Source: an uncultured Parabacteroides sp.
GTDB taxonomy: Bacteria; Bacteroidota; Bacteroidia; Bacteroidales; Tannerellaceae
Assembly: GCA_944325355.1 (NCBI GenBank)
Contig: CALUZS010000004.1
Coordinates: 1 to 64,000, forward strand
Length of the DNA stretch: 64,000 nt
Direction of reading: 5' to 3'
The position numbers and the translations under genes were made by a program. Position 1 is the first letter of the stretch; each line of letters starts with the position of its first letter. Shown here piece after piece: positions 1 to 8,774 of the stretch. Under the pieces are notes generated by a model. That model had not been told where the DNA came from and ran no database searches. It saw only the letters and a list, made by a program, of their open reading frames with translations.

Positions 1-80
1 CGCCGCTACAACCAAGTACCCTTGCTGCGGTCAAGCCCTGGGGGATTCCGAGGGAGCTTGCCGTGTAGGACTTACCCAGG
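1..80 (-). ncRNA. ffs: Signal recognition particle RNA (small bacterial type), 3' part cut by the window edge
   Basis: On the minus strand this reads as the conserved SRP core: a C-rich 5' arm, then AGGGC, a short loop, and GCAGCAAGGGTA, which is the usual asymmetric-loop side of helix 8. The RNA binds Ffh and helps target membrane proteins co-translationally. The apical loop here is TTGA-like rather than the GGAA tetraloop of Escherichia coli. A good Bacteroidales promoter lies directly upstream, so transcription should start near position 77-80. The 3' end probably runs off the left edge. The call rests on recognising the core by eye, not on a covariance model. Confidence 0.72.
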
Positions 81-82
81 TG

Positions 83-113
83 CAAAGGTAGGTATTCTTT
101 TTTATTTTGCAAT
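83..113 (-). promoter_or_regulatory. Promoter of the SRP RNA
   Basis: Read on the minus strand, ATTG at 110-113 is followed after 19 bases by TACCTTTG at 83-90. This matches the Bacteroidales primary-sigma consensus (TTTG, 19-21 bases, TAnnTTTG) with one mismatch in the upstream box. Confidence 0.65.
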
Positions 114-351
114 ATTTGCAGTTTGTTTATTCTTCTGAAGTGACCTTAAGCATTTGTCCTCCATGTAATTTAGATGTAAGTTAAAAAATGTTTTGATAGA
201 GATTTGTTTGATGGAATGCTTTTTGAAGGCACCGGTAATTGGGTTTCCAGGCATGGTATATTTCATAAATAAATATCCTTTTTATCTCTGCTGGAATGTC
301 AAGGGTTTTCCCTATTTTTGTACCCTGAATCGAAACAATAAAGAAATAACG
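114..351. other. Intergenic region between the SRP RNA and the purF-like gene
   Basis: There is no gene here. A TAnnTTTG-type box (TATTTTTG, 313-320) lies 32 bases before the chosen start of the next gene and could be its -7 element, but no good -33 box sits at the right distance. The frame of the downstream gene stays open upstream to 193, but that stretch encodes unrelated hydrophobic residues and is taken as non-coding. Confidence 0.5.
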
Positions 352-1758
352 ATGGGTGGTTTTTTTGGAACAATATCAAAATCGGCTTGCATTGCCGATT
401 TGTTCTACGGGACAGATTATAATTCACATTTGGGAACTCGTCGCGGCGGTTTGGCGACTTATGACAAGAACGAAGGATTTATTCGTTCGATACATAACCT
501 TGAAAATTCATATTTCCGTTCAAAATTTGAAGCAGGACTTTCTAAATTTAAAGGAAATGCCGGTATCGGTATTATCAGTGATACTGATGCCCAGCCGATT
601 GTGATTAATTCCCGTTTGGGAAAGTTTGCAATAGTATCAGTTGCCAAAATCCAGAACCTGGATGAACTGGAGCAAGAGTTGCTGGAAAGGAATCGGACTT
701 TTTCGGAATTGAGTTCCGGAAAAACCAATCAGACTGAGCTTGTTGCGCAACTGATAAGTGAAGGGCGTACATTCGTTGAGGGTATCGAGAATGTTTATAA
801 TAAGATAAAAGGCTCGTGCTCGCTACTGTTGCTTACCGAAGACGCGCTGATTGCTGCAAGGGATAAATGGGGGCGAACTCCGATTGTTATCGGAAAAAAG
901 GAGGGTGCTTACGCTGTTTCGAGCGAATCAAGCAGTTTCCCGAACCTGGGTTACGAAATAGACAAGTTTGTCGGACCTGGAGAAATTATTCGTCTTACAG
1001 CCGATGGTCTGGAGCAGTTACGGAAACCGAATGAAAAGATGCAGATATGTTCGTTCTTATGGGTATATTACGGGTTCCCCGCTTCCAGCTATGAGAATCG
1101 CAATGTGGAGGAAGTACGCTTTTTGAGCGGATACAAGATGGGACAGAAGGATAAGTCGGAGGTGGATTGCGCCTGCGGTATTCCGGACTCCGGAGTCGGT
1201 ATGGCATTGGGTTACGCTGAAGGGAAAGGAGTCCCGTATCATCGTGCCATTGCCAAGTATACTCCCACATGGCCTCGCAGCTTTACTCCGAGCAATCAGG
1301 AAATGCGTAGTTTGGTTGCTAAGATGAAATTGATACCGAACCGGGCGATGTTGCAGGGCAAACGGATTTTGTTCTGCGATGACTCTATTGTGCGCGGTAC
1401 GCAATTGCGTGATAATGTGAAAATCCTTTATGATTATGGAGCGAAAGAGGTTCACATGCGTATTGCCTGCCCTCCGTTGATTTACGGATGTCCTTTTATC
1501 GGTTTCACTTCTTCCAAAAGTGATTTGGAGTTGATTACTCGGAGGATTATCAAAGAACTGGAAGGGGACGAGAACGCGAACCTGGATAAATATGCGACAA
1601 CCGATTCGCCGGAATACAAGAAGCTGGTCAACATTATTGCCGAGCGCTTCGGGCTGACCTCTTTGCAGTTCAATACGCTGGAGACGCTGATTGATGCTAT
1701 CGGCTTGCCGAAATGCAAAGTCTGTACGCATTGTTTCGACGGTTCAAGTTGTTTTTGA
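352..1758 (+). CDS. Amidophosphoribosyltransferase-like protein lacking the N-terminal catalytic Cys
   Basis: The 468-residue protein has the PurF architecture: a class II glutamine amidotransferase (Ntn) fold followed by a type I phosphoribosyltransferase domain. PurF makes phosphoribosylamine from PRPP and glutamine, the first step of purine synthesis. The PRPP loop is clear (CDDSIVRGT, about residues 342-350). The start is set at MGGFFGT because PurF homologues begin there; the open frame upstream is not PurF-like. In PurF, Met1 is removed to expose Cys1, but here residue 2 is Gly, so the glutaminase nucleophile is absent. The Ntn-domain framework (TRRGGLATY) is otherwise kept, and the C-terminus ends in a Cys cluster (CKVCTHC). 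Bacteroides genomes carry such proteins next to pepT and gcvT, as here. It may use free ammonia or have another role. Confidence 0.85.
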   Translation: MGGFFGTISKSACIADLFYGTDYNSHLGTRRGGLATYDKNEGFIRSIHNLENSYFRSKFEAGLSKFKGNAGIGIISDTDAQPIVINSRLGKFAIVSVAKIQNLDELEQELLERNRTFSELSSGKTNQTELVAQLISEGRTFVEGIENVYNKIKGSCSLLLLTEDALIAARDKWGRTPIVIGKKEGAYAVSSESSSFPNLGYEIDKFVGPGEIIRLTADGLEQLRKPNEKMQICSFLWVYYGFPASSYENRNVEEVRFLSGYKMGQKDKSEVDCACGIPDSGVGMALGYAEGKGVPYHRAIAKYTPTWPRSFTPSNQEMRSLVAKMKLIPNRAMLQGKRILFCDDSIVRGTQLRDNVKILYDYGAKEVHMRIACPPLIYGCPFIGFTSSKSDLELITRRIIKELEGDENANLDKYATTDSPEYKKLVNIIAERFGLTSLQFNTLETLIDAIGLPKCKVCTHCFDGSSCF

Positions 1759-1787
1759 TGATGTTTTACCTTAAAAAGAATAATAAC

Positions 1788-3014
1788 ATGAGTGTAGTTG
1801 AGCGTTTTTTAAGATATATCCGCTTTGACACGCAATCGAGTGAGACGAGCGGTACGACTCCGAGTACACCAGGGCAACGGGTATTTGCCGAAGCTCTGGT
1901 AAAAGAGTTGCAAGAACTGGGTCTGGAGGAAATCGAGTTAGACGAGAAATCGTATTTGATGGCGACATTGCCGGCGAATACGGAAAAGAATATACCGGTA
2001 ATCGGGTTTATCGCCCACTTGGATACCAGTCCCGATATGTCGGGTAAGAATGTCTCTCCGCGCATCGTCTCTTACCAAGGCGGCGATATTGTACTGAATG
2101 AGTCTGAAAATATTGTGTTGTCTCCAGCAAAGTTCCCTGAACTTGAAGATTATAAAGGACAGGATATTATCGTTACAGACGGGATGACGTTGCTTGGTGC
2201 CGACGATAAAGGCGGTGTTGCAGCCATTATTTCTGCCATGCAATATTTTAAGGAGCATCCGGAAGTGGAACATGGGAAGATACGTATTGCGTTTACACCC
2301 GATGAGGAAATCGGTGCCGGTGCGGATTATTTCGATGTGGCGAAGTTCGGTGCGGAGTGGGGCTATACGATTGACGGTGGCGCCATTGGCGAATTGGAAT
2401 ATGAAAATTTCAATGCCGCAGCAGCGAAAGTCTTGTTTAAAGGCTTGAATGTGCATCCCGGATATGCCAAAGGCAAGATGGTTAACGCCTCTTTGCTGGC
2501 TATGGAATTTGCTTCTTTGCTGCCGGCAGTGCAGCGTCCGGAGCATACAGACGGGTATGAGGGATTTTTCCATCTGACGGGTATGGGTGGAAGTGTGGAG
2601 GAAGCCTTTTTGTCGTATATCATCCGCGACCATGACCGGGCATTGTTTGAGAAAAAGAAAAATTTGCTCCGTTCGCTGACAGCTTTGATGAACGAGAAAT
2701 ATCCGGACAGTACGGTATTGGAACTGAAAGACCAATATTATAATATGAAAGAGGTTGTAGAACCGAAGAAATATATTGTGGATTTGGCTTTTGAAGCGAT
2801 GGAGTCTGTCGGCGTCGTTCCCGAAGTGAAACCGATACGTGGAGGAACGGACGGCGCTCGTTTGTCGTTTATGGGATTGCCCTGCCCGAATATTTTTGCA
2901 GGCGGTCTTAATTTTCACGGACGTTATGAGTACCTTCCGGTCCAATCGTTGGAGAAGAGCATGCAGACTGTAATAAAAATCGCGGAACTTACTGCACGGA
3001 AATACGGAAAATAA
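1788..3014 (+). CDS. pepT: Peptidase T (tripeptide aminopeptidase, M20B)
   Basis: PepT is a cytosolic di-zinc aminopeptidase that removes the N-terminal residue of tripeptides. At 408 residues it has the normal family length. The metal-binding motifs are present in order: HLDTSPD near residue 77, GADDKGG near 138 and TPDEEIG near 170. The start at 1788 (MSVVERF) matches family N-termini; the same frame is open back into the end of the purF-like gene, but that extension is foreign. The gene begins 29 bases after the purF-like stop and 23 bases before gcvT, so the three are probably one transcript. Confidence 0.93.
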   Translation: MSVVERFLRYIRFDTQSSETSGTTPSTPGQRVFAEALVKELQELGLEEIELDEKSYLMATLPANTEKNIPVIGFIAHLDTSPDMSGKNVSPRIVSYQGGDIVLNESENIVLSPAKFPELEDYKGQDIIVTDGMTLLGADDKGGVAAIISAMQYFKEHPEVEHGKIRIAFTPDEEIGAGADYFDVAKFGAEWGYTIDGGAIGELEYENFNAAAAKVLFKGLNVHPGYAKGKMVNASLLAMEFASLLPAVQRPEHTDGYEGFFHLTGMGGSVEEAFLSYIIRDHDRALFEKKKNLLRSLTALMNEKYPDSTVLELKDQYYNMKEVVEPKKYIVDLAFEAMESVGVVPEVKPIRGGTDGARLSFMGLPCPNIFAGGLNFHGRYEYLPVQSLEKSMQTVIKIAELTARKYGK

Positions 3015-3037
3015 TTAATCAACTAAAATAGTTTGAC

Positions 3038-4123
3038 ATGAAAAATACACCGTTTACAGCGTTGCATATTGCATTAGGTGCAAAGATGCACGAATTTGCC
3101 GGCTATAACATGCCGATAGAGTATACCGGAATTATCGACGAACATCTGACGGTTCTCGGTGGAGTCGGGGTTTTTGATGTATCCCATATGGGAGAGTTTT
3201 GGGTAAAAGGTCCGAATGCGTTGGCGTTTATCCAGTCGGTTACATCAAACGACGCATCCGTCCTGCCATTGGGTAAGGCGCAATATTCCTGTTTCCCGAA
3301 TGAGACGGGTGGAATTGTGGACGATTTGTTGGTTTATCATTATGCTCCGGAGACATACCTGCTGGTAGTAAATGCCAGCAATATCGATAAAGACTGGAAT
3401 TGGTGCGTTTCGCATAATTCGGTAGGAGCGGAACTTGAAAATGTATCCGACAATGTGGCACAGTTGGCTGTGCAAGGGCCGAAAGCGAAAGCTGTTTTGC
3501 AGCGCCTTACTTCGGTAGACCTCGATGCGATTCCTTACTATGCTTTTGCTACGGGTGAATTTGCCGGATGCAAGGATGTTCTGATTTCCAATACGGGGTA
3601 CACAGGTGCCGGAGGTTTCGAACTTTATTTCTCACCGGAAGTAGCCATGACTATCTGGAATGCTTTGTTTGAAGCTGGAAAAACTGAAGGTATCAAGCCT
3701 GTCGGATTGGGGGCAAGGGACACGTTGCGCCTTGAAGCCGGTTTTTGTCTTTACGGAAACGATTTGGACGATACGACATCGCCTATCGAAGCCGGGTTGG
3801 GTTGGATAACCAAATTTGTGGAGGGTAAACAATTTACCAACCGTACACAACTGGAACAGCAAAAGAAGGAAGGAGTAGCGCGCAAGCTCTGTGCTTTCAA
3901 ATTGGTTGATAAGGGAATTCCTCGCCACGGATATGAAATCGTTGACGCGCAAGGCGAAGTCATCGGTATGGTTACATCCGGGACGATGTCGCCCTCTTTG
4001 AAGATTGGTATTGGTATGGGATATGTCAAAACCGAATATGCCAAGATTGGAACAGAGATTTTTGTTAAAGTCCGAAATCGCAATTTGAAAGCATTGGTAG
4101 CGAAACCTCCGTTCAGAAATTAG
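3038..4123 (+). CDS. gcvT: Aminomethyltransferase (glycine cleavage T protein)
   Basis: GcvT transfers the methylene group of aminomethyl-lipoyl H protein to tetrahydrofolate, releasing ammonia. The 361-residue protein has the family hallmarks: DVSHMGEF near residue 47, the mid-protein [12 protein letters not shown] stretch, and the folate-domain [14 protein letters not shown] segment near 240. The glycine cleavage H and P proteins are not in this window, so the pathway partners are elsewhere on the chromosome. The gene lies 23 bases after pepT and only 2 bases before the comB-like gene, so translational coupling with the latter is likely. Confidence 0.95.
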   Translation: MKNTPFTALHIALGAKMHEFAGYNMPIEYTGIIDEHLTVLGGVGVFDVSHMGEFWVKGPNALAFIQSVTSNDASVLPLGKAQYSCFPNETGGIVDDLLVYHYAPETYLLVVNASNIDKDWNWCVSHNSVGAELENVSDNVAQLAVQGPKAKAVLQRLTSVDLDAIPYYAFATGEFAGCKDVLISNTGYTGAGGFELYFSPEVAMTIWNALFEAGKTEGIKPVGLGARDTLRLEAGFCLYGNDLDDTTSPIEAGLGWITKFVEGKQFTNRTQLEQQKKEGVARKLCAFKLVDKGIPRHGYEIVDAQGEVIGMVTSGTMSPSLKIGIGMGYVKTEYAKIGTEIFVKVRNRNLKALVAKPPFRN

Positions 4124-4125
4124 TA

Positions 4126-4863
4126 ATGAATAAAATAGAAATCTGTTTTTCGCCGGCTCTCTATCCGGCTTACCATAATCCGGAAGCGGTCGTAGTGGTT
4201 GTCGATATATTCAGGGCAACCACTACGATGGTTACGGCTTTTTCCAATGGCGTCTCTTCAATACGTCCGGTAGCTTCTGTTGAGGAAGCGGAAGCTTACA
4301 AACGGCAAGGTTGGTTGGTTGGCGCGGAGCGTAACGTGAAACGGTGCGCTTTTGCGGACTTTGGCAATTCTCCTTTTGATTATCCGGCAGAAAAGGTTGC
4401 CGGAAGAGATATTGTTTTTACCACTACTAACGGAACAAAGGCTATTACTTGTGCCAAAGACGCTTTCCGTGTGGTGACGGGGGCATTCATCAACTTGTCG
4501 GCCATTGCGCGTTATTGTGCGGCTCAGAAGCGGGATGTTGTTGTTTTGTGCTCCGGCTGGAACGACAAAGTGAACGTGGAAGATACGGTGTTCGGTGGAG
4601 CGTTGGCAGACTTTCTGATACGCGAATCGGGTTATGGGATAGCTTCCGATGCTGTCCGGATAGCTTTGGATATGTGGATTTCCCATCATCGTTCGCTACT
4701 TGCTTACTTGATGGAAACAGATCATTATGCGCGTTTGGTGAAAAACCAGTTGCAGGATTCGGTGTCCTATTGTTTGTCGCAAGATTTGGTTTCAGTGGTG
4801 CCCGTTTTGTCGGTAGAATCGGGATACTTTGTGCTACGCCCGGATTGTAGAACAGATAGTTGA
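4126..4863 (+). CDS. comB: ComB-family 2-phosphosulfolactate phosphatase
   Basis: The 245-residue protein has the ComB signature: VVDIFRATTTM near residue 26, a central GNSPFDY and TTTNGTKA, and CSGWND in the second half. ComB from methanogens removes phosphate from 2-phosphosulfolactate on the way to coenzyme M. Bacteria with ComB homologues usually do not make coenzyme M, so the real substrate here is not known. No other sulfolactate or coenzyme M gene is nearby. It starts 2 bases after gcvT and ends 26 bases before an oxidoreductase gene, in the same probable operon. Family membership is firm; substrate specificity is inferred. Confidence 0.85.
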   Translation: MNKIEICFSPALYPAYHNPEAVVVVVDIFRATTTMVTAFSNGVSSIRPVASVEEAEAYKRQGWLVGAERNVKRCAFADFGNSPFDYPAEKVAGRDIVFTTTNGTKAITCAKDAFRVVTGAFINLSAIARYCAAQKRDVVVLCSGWNDKVNVEDTVFGGALADFLIRESGYGIASDAVRIALDMWISHHRSLLAYLMETDHYARLVKNQLQDSVSYCLSQDLVSVVPVLSVESGYFVLRPDCRTDS

Positions 4864-4889
4864 ACCAGAATAATTAAATAGAAAACGAT

Positions 4890-5909
4890 ATGAAAAAAAT
4901 ACGCTTTGGCGTGGTCGGGACGAATTTTATCTCCGACTGGGTAATTGCCGGTGCACGGCAGGATGAGCGTTTCGAGTTGGTTGCCGTTTATTCGAGGAAA
5001 CAGGAGACGGCAGATGCCTTTGCAGCGAAGCATGGAATCCCTTATACGTTCGTTTCGTTGGAAGAGATGGCATCCAGTCCGCTGATAGATGCAGTTTATA
5101 TTGCATCCCCAAATTTCCTTCATGCAAAGCAGAGTATTCTCTGTATGCGACATGGAAAACATGTGCTGTGCGAAAAGCCGTTGGCTTCGAACGCTGCGGA
5201 GGTGCGTGAGATGATTGCCGCTTCCCGGAAATACGGAGTGGCATTGATGGAGGCCATGAAACCAACGATGACTCCTAATTTCTTAGCCGTGAAAGAGAAC
5301 TTGCACAGGATCGGTGTGGTCCGTCGCTATTTCTCCTGTTACTGCCAGTATTCTTCCCGGTACGACAAATTTAAAGAGGGAATTGTGTTGAATGCGTTTA
5401 ATCCAGAACTGTCGAACGGTGCGATTATGGATATCGGTGTCTATACGATTTATCCGATGGTGGTGCTGTTTGGTCGTCCGAAACGGATAGATGCGTCGGG
5501 TATTGTCCTCTCTTCCGGAGCAGATGGGCAGGGTGCGGTGAATTTCCTCTATGAAGGGATGAACGCTACGGTGCTTTATTCGAAGATAGCGAACTCATCT
5601 CTTCCCACCGAGATACAGGGAGAAGATGGAAATATTGTGCTGGACCGGGTGAATATCATCGGGAAAGTGACATTCTCACCGAGAGGGACAGCGGCTTCAG
5701 GGAAAGGTTCGGGCAGCGAACCGCAGGACATAAGCGCTTTGACCGATAAGGACGAATATTATTATGAAGTGAAGGCATTTATCGATTTGATTGAAGCAGG
5801 GAAATTGGAATCCGGAATCAACAGTCATGAGCATTCGCTGATAACATTGGAGATTATCGATGAGATACGCCGGCAATTGGGAGTGGTTTACCCTGCTGAT
5901 AAACGGTAA
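4890..5909 (+). CDS. Gfo/Idh/MocA-family NAD(P)-dependent oxidoreductase
   Basis: The 339-residue protein opens with a Rossmann nucleotide-binding segment (GVVGTNFISDW) and has the family motif CEKPLAS near residue 92, which holds the catalytic Lys. The C-terminal half is the typical open-face beta-sheet substrate domain. Members reduce or oxidise sugars, inositols, biliverdin or trans-dihydrodiols, and the substrate cannot be told from sequence. It is the last gene of the + strand run that starts with the purF-like gene, and it is convergent with the S4-domain gene 9 bases beyond its stop. No intrinsic terminator is visible between them. Confidence 0.88.
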   Translation: MKKIRFGVVGTNFISDWVIAGARQDERFELVAVYSRKQETADAFAAKHGIPYTFVSLEEMASSPLIDAVYIASPNFLHAKQSILCMRHGKHVLCEKPLASNAAEVREMIAASRKYGVALMEAMKPTMTPNFLAVKENLHRIGVVRRYFSCYCQYSSRYDKFKEGIVLNAFNPELSNGAIMDIGVYTIYPMVVLFGRPKRIDASGIVLSSGADGQGAVNFLYEGMNATVLYSKIANSSLPTEIQGEDGNIVLDRVNIIGKVTFSPRGTAASGKGSGSEPQDISALTDKDEYYYEVKAFIDLIEAGKLESGINSHEHSLITLEIIDEIRRQLGVVYPADKR

Positions 5910-5918
5910 GGATGATTT

Positions 5919-6365
5919 TTAATCGTTCTCCTCATCGTCATCGAAATCGAAATCAAAATCCGAATCGAAGTCGAAGCCGTCGGCAAAAAAGTCGGGAGAA
6001 GTGAACTGTTCCAGTTCTCTCCTGTCTTTCTTTGTCGGGCGTCCCAATCCTTTCGCCCGGTTGACAAATCCCGAAATCTTATTCATTTCCAGGATTTCGT
6101 ACTGGTCGGGTGTCGTGATGTTCTGCATGAAGTTGGGTACTAATTTGGCGCCCATCCGTTTGTCTGCGAGGTCCAGTACCTTGAATGAGAAAGTAACGGG
6201 CGGTTTCCGTACCTGTATGGTGTCATTCCTTTTTATCATCCTTGATGGTTTTACCGTCGTGCCGTTCACGGCAATACGCCCCTTTTTGCAGGCGTCGGCG
6301 GCGATGGTGCGTGTCTTGAAGATGCGTGTCGCCCAAAGCCACTTGTCAATACGAACTTCTTCCAT
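5919..6365 (-). CDS. S4-domain RNA-binding protein (Hsp15-like) with an acidic tail
   Basis: The 148-residue protein starts with an S4 RNA-binding domain (RIDKWLWATRIFKTRT, then KKGRIAVNG near residue 27), as in Hsp15/HslR. Hsp15 recycles stalled 50S subunits carrying peptidyl-tRNA. That fits its position 6 bases after pth and in line with rplY. The last 20 or so residues are almost only Asp, Phe, Ser and Glu, an unusually acidic tail not found in the Escherichia coli protein. The tail may be disordered or bind basic partners. Assignment to the S4/Hsp15 group is good; the exact function is inferred. Confidence 0.85.
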   Translation of the reverse strand: MEEVRIDKWLWATRIFKTRTIAADACKKGRIAVNGTTVKPSRMIKRNDTIQVRKPPVTFSFKVLDLADKRMGAKLVPNFMQNITTPDQYEILEMNKISGFVNRAKGLGRPTKKDRRELEQFTSPDFFADGFDFDSDFDFDFDDDEEND

Positions 6366-6371
6366 AATTGC

Positions 6372-6935
6372 CTATTTGTTATTGTATTGGTTCATGGTGA
6401 TTTGTACGCCTGCAAGGCAAAAGCTCTTAATGATTTCCACTGCACGTTCCAGTTTTTCCGGCATCTCTTTCAACTCTTCATCGGAAAACTTGCCTAATAC
6501 GAAATCAATCTGTTTTCCGCGAGGGAAATCGTTCCCCAGCCCGAAACGTAAACGGGCATATTCCTGTGTGTTTAATAGTTGTGCAATGTTTTTCAGTCCG
6601 TTATGCCCTGCATCGGAGCCTTTCGGTTTTAGCCGTAAAGTCCCGTATGGTAACGCCAAGTCATCAACCACGATGAGCAGGTTTTCCAGAGGGATATTCT
6701 CTTTTTGCAGCCAATAGCGGACAGCATGCCCGCTTAGGTTCATGAATGTATTGGGTTTTAATACGATTAGGTCGGCATTTTTGATACGGATGCGGGCAAT
6801 AGCCCCATAACGTTCTTCACAGAATGCCCCTCCGGCGGATTCCACAAGCCTGTTTACTACCCGAAATCCTATGTTATGTCTCGTGCCTAAATATTCGGGA
6901 CCGATATTTCCGAGCCCGGCGATAAGGTATTTCAT
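6372..6935 (-). CDS. pth: Peptidyl-tRNA hydrolase
   Basis: Pth cleaves peptidyl-tRNA released by abortive translation and recycles tRNA. The 187-residue protein has the family motifs: GLGNIGPEY at residue 6, catalytic His in TRHNIGF near 20, NTFMNLSG near 65, DDLALPYG near 91 and GHNGLKNI near 109. GNIG replaces the usual GNPG. It lies between rplY and the S4-domain gene; a hairpin with T-rich flanks separates it from rplY, so read-through or a separate promoter must supply transcription. Confidence 0.96.
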   Translation of the reverse strand: MKYLIAGLGNIGPEYLGTRHNIGFRVVNRLVESAGGAFCEERYGAIARIRIKNADLIVLKPNTFMNLSGHAVRYWLQKENIPLENLLIVVDDLALPYGTLRLKPKGSDAGHNGLKNIAQLLNTQEYARLRFGLGNDFPRGKQIDFVLGKFSDEELKEMPEKLERAVEIIKSFCLAGVQITMNQYNNK

Positions 6936-6962
6936 AAATTCTTTCCGGTTTTAAAGAATAAT

Positions 6963-6997
6963 AAAAGGGATAATCCCCGAAAGGAAAATCCCTTTTT
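6963..6997 (-). terminator. Intrinsic terminator or attenuator after rplY
   Basis: The arms AAAAGGGAT and ATCCCTTTT pair around an inner TCC/GGG stem. On the minus strand the hairpin is followed by TTTTATTATT. It lies between rplY and pth and should end most rplY transcripts, leaving partial read-through into pth. Confidence 0.65.
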
Positions 6998-7016
6998 CTA
7001 TCAAGTTGATTATTTA

Positions 7017-7601
7017 TTAAGCTTTAGCCTGAGCACCGCGAGCAGCACGTGTCAACTGAACTGCACAAACAACGGCGTTCTTAGCGTTAACCACTTCAAG
7101 TCCCTCGAAGTGGAGTTCGCCAACTTGCATGGTCTTGCCCAAACCTAAGTGGTCTACGTTGATGACCAACTTTTCAGGGATTTTGTCATAAATTGCTTTA
7201 ACTTTCAGTTTTCTCATCTGGAGTGTCAATTTACCTCCGGCTTTAACACCTTCTGCATGACCTTCCAATGCAACCGGAACTTCCATGACAACCGGTTTGT
7301 TCGGGAATACTTCCAGGAAGTCGATGTGGAGAATGGTATCTTTTACCGGCTGGAATTGGAGTTCTTTCATGATGGCGTTTTTCTTTACGCCGTTGATTGT
7401 CAACTCTACTAAGAAAATTTCCGGAGTATAGACCAATTTGCGTACGCTTTCGTAAGAAACGCTGAAATGGATTGTCTCTTCACCGCCGTATAATACAGCC
7501 GGAATCATACTGTTTTTACGCAAAGCCTTTAATGCTCTTTTTTGGTCGCAGGATCTTTCTGCGATTTCTCTTTTGTTTCCTTCTAATTGAAATGTTTTCA
7601 T
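7017..7601 (-). CDS. rplY: 50S ribosomal protein L25 (Ctc-type, two-domain)
   Basis: L25 binds 5S rRNA in the central protuberance of the 50S subunit. At 194 residues this is the long Ctc/TL5 form: an N-terminal 5S-binding domain (about 1-95, with SMIPAVLYGG near residue 31) and a C-terminal TL5 beta domain (GVKAGGKLTLQMRKL near 119). A short charged tail ends AARGAQAKA. A near-perfect promoter lies about 80 bases upstream. It is the first gene of the rplY-pth-S4 group. Confidence 0.95.
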   Translation of the reverse strand: MKTFQLEGNKREIAERSCDQKRALKALRKNSMIPAVLYGGEETIHFSVSYESVRKLVYTPEIFLVELTINGVKKNAIMKELQFQPVKDTILHIDFLEVFPNKPVVMEVPVALEGHAEGVKAGGKLTLQMRKLKVKAIYDKIPEKLVINVDHLGLGKTMQVGELHFEGLEVVNAKNAVVCAVQLTRAARGAQAKA

Positions 7602-7681
7602 TTTCCTTTAATGTGTTACTAAAAATTAGACATTTGCTCCTAATTTCCCATCACACTCGTTCCTGGGTTTTTAAAGCGGTG

Positions 7682-7712
7682 CAAAGTTATGAAATATTTT
7701 TGGATTGGCAAA
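7682..7712 (-). promoter_or_regulatory. Promoter of rplY
   Basis: On the minus strand TTTG (7709-7712) is followed after exactly 19 bases by TAACTTTG (7682-7689), a full match to the Bacteroidales consensus. Transcription should start near 7675, giving a leader of about 75 bases. Confidence 0.85.
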
Positions 7713-7824
7713 TAGCCGGGCGGTCAAGATTTTATAAATGGTGCTGCCGGAAAAGTTTTAAACAAATATAGGGTAGAATAAGGAAATATTCGTGTCTATA
7801 AAATAAGAATAGTCCGTTTTCACA

Positions 7825-7857
7825 AACGAACCATTCGTTAAAATAATACAAAGTATT
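7825..7857. repeat. Two adjacent short palindromes in the rplY-cutC intergenic region
   Basis: AACGAA-CCA-TTCGTT (7825-7839) is followed 5 bases later by AATAC-AAA-GTATT (7845-7857). Both are perfect with a 3-base spacer. They lie in the roughly 425-base gap between divergent rplY and cutC, the longest unexplained gap in this part. They could be operator half-sites. The rest of the gap is AT-rich and shows no gene. Confidence 0.35.
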
Positions 7858-7968
7858 CATTATCATATAACACACACTCAATATTTAAGGTATTACAAAT
7901 ATATATTGTTTTTTTGTATAAGCAAAATATTTCTAAGGAAAATGAATTTTTACACAAAAATAATCCGC

Positions 7969-7995
7969 TTTGCTAACGACGATTGGTTATATTTG
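7969..7995 (+). promoter_or_regulatory. Probable promoter of cutC
   Basis: TATATTTG at 7988-7995 is a perfect -7 box, 33 bases before the cutC start. A TTTG lies at 7969-7972, but the spacing is 15 bases rather than 19-21, so the upstream box is uncertain. Confidence 0.45.
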
Positions 7996-8027
7996 TGTGT
8001 TTTTCTCAATTGGAGGGTTAAATAAGT

Positions 8028-8759
8028 ATGAAACGTGTTTTGGAAATATGTGCAAATTCGGCGCAGAGTTGTGTGGAAGCCGAAATGGGAGGCGCTGCGC
8101 GTGTGGAATTGTGTGCCGGCATTCCGGAAGGGGGTACCACCCCGAGTTACGGAGAGATACGGATGGCTCAGCAACTGACGGAAGCTATCGATATAAATGT
8201 CCTGATACGTCCTCGGGGAGGCGATTTCCTTTATACGGAGAATGAAGTGCAGTCCATGCTCTATGATATAGAAATGTGTAAAGATTTGAACGTTCACGGA
8301 GTTGTCTTCGGATGCTTGCAGGAAAACGGTGATTTGGATATTGATTTGATGGAACGTTTGAAAGATGCTGCCGGAACGTTGTCTGTGACTTGCCACCGGG
8401 CGTTTGACGTTTGTCGCGACCCTTTCAAGACGATGGAGGAGCTGGTTCGTTTGGGGGTAGACAGGATTCTCACCTCCGGTCAGCAGGAAAATGCAGTAAA
8501 AGGAATCCCTTTGCTTCGCCGGTTGGTTGAAATGGCTGGTGACCGGATTATCATCATGCCAGGTTGCGGAGTGCGTGCGAATAATATCTCTTTGATAGCG
8601 CAAGAAACGGGAGCGAAAGAGTTTCATACTTCGGCGCGCCGGGTTATACAGAGCAAAATGTTGTATCGTAACGAACATGTTTCAATGGGATATTCCGCTG
8701 TCACTTCCGAATTTGAGACTGTGGAAACCGACCACCGGTTGGTTTCTGCCTGTTTGTAA
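8028..8759 (+). CDS. cutC: CutC family protein (copper homeostasis)
   Basis: The 243-residue TIM-barrel protein has the CutC hallmarks: EICANSAQS at the N-terminus, GGARVELCAG-type text near residue 20, IRPRGGDF near 63 and CHRAFDV near 122. CutC was first linked to copper tolerance in Escherichia coli, but its enzymatic role is unsettled. It is a single gene with its own likely promoter, diverging from rplY. Decayed coding sequence follows its stop. Confidence 0.93.
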   Translation: MKRVLEICANSAQSCVEAEMGGAARVELCAGIPEGGTTPSYGEIRMAQQLTEAIDINVLIRPRGGDFLYTENEVQSMLYDIEMCKDLNVHGVVFGCLQENGDLDIDLMERLKDAAGTLSVTCHRAFDVCRDPFKTMEELVRLGVDRILTSGQQENAVKGIPLLRRLVEMAGDRIIIMPGCGVRANNISLIAQETGAKEFHTSARRVIQSKMLYRNEHVSMGYSAVTSEFETVETDHRLVSACL

Positions 8760-8774
8760 TAATTGTTTGGTGTC

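Noticed and set aside
193..351. Extended start for the purF-like gene
   Set aside because: The additional 53 residues are hydrophobic and unrelated to PurF, while MGGFFG matches family N-termini.
1938..2945. Long open frame antisense to pepT
   Set aside because: It mirrors the codon structure of pepT, has poor protein-like composition and no start context; pepT has full catalytic motifs.
7602..8027. A possible riboswitch or tRNA in the rplY-cutC gap
   Set aside because: No cloverleaf, no riboswitch core sequence and no stable structured motif could be seen; only promoters and short palindromes.
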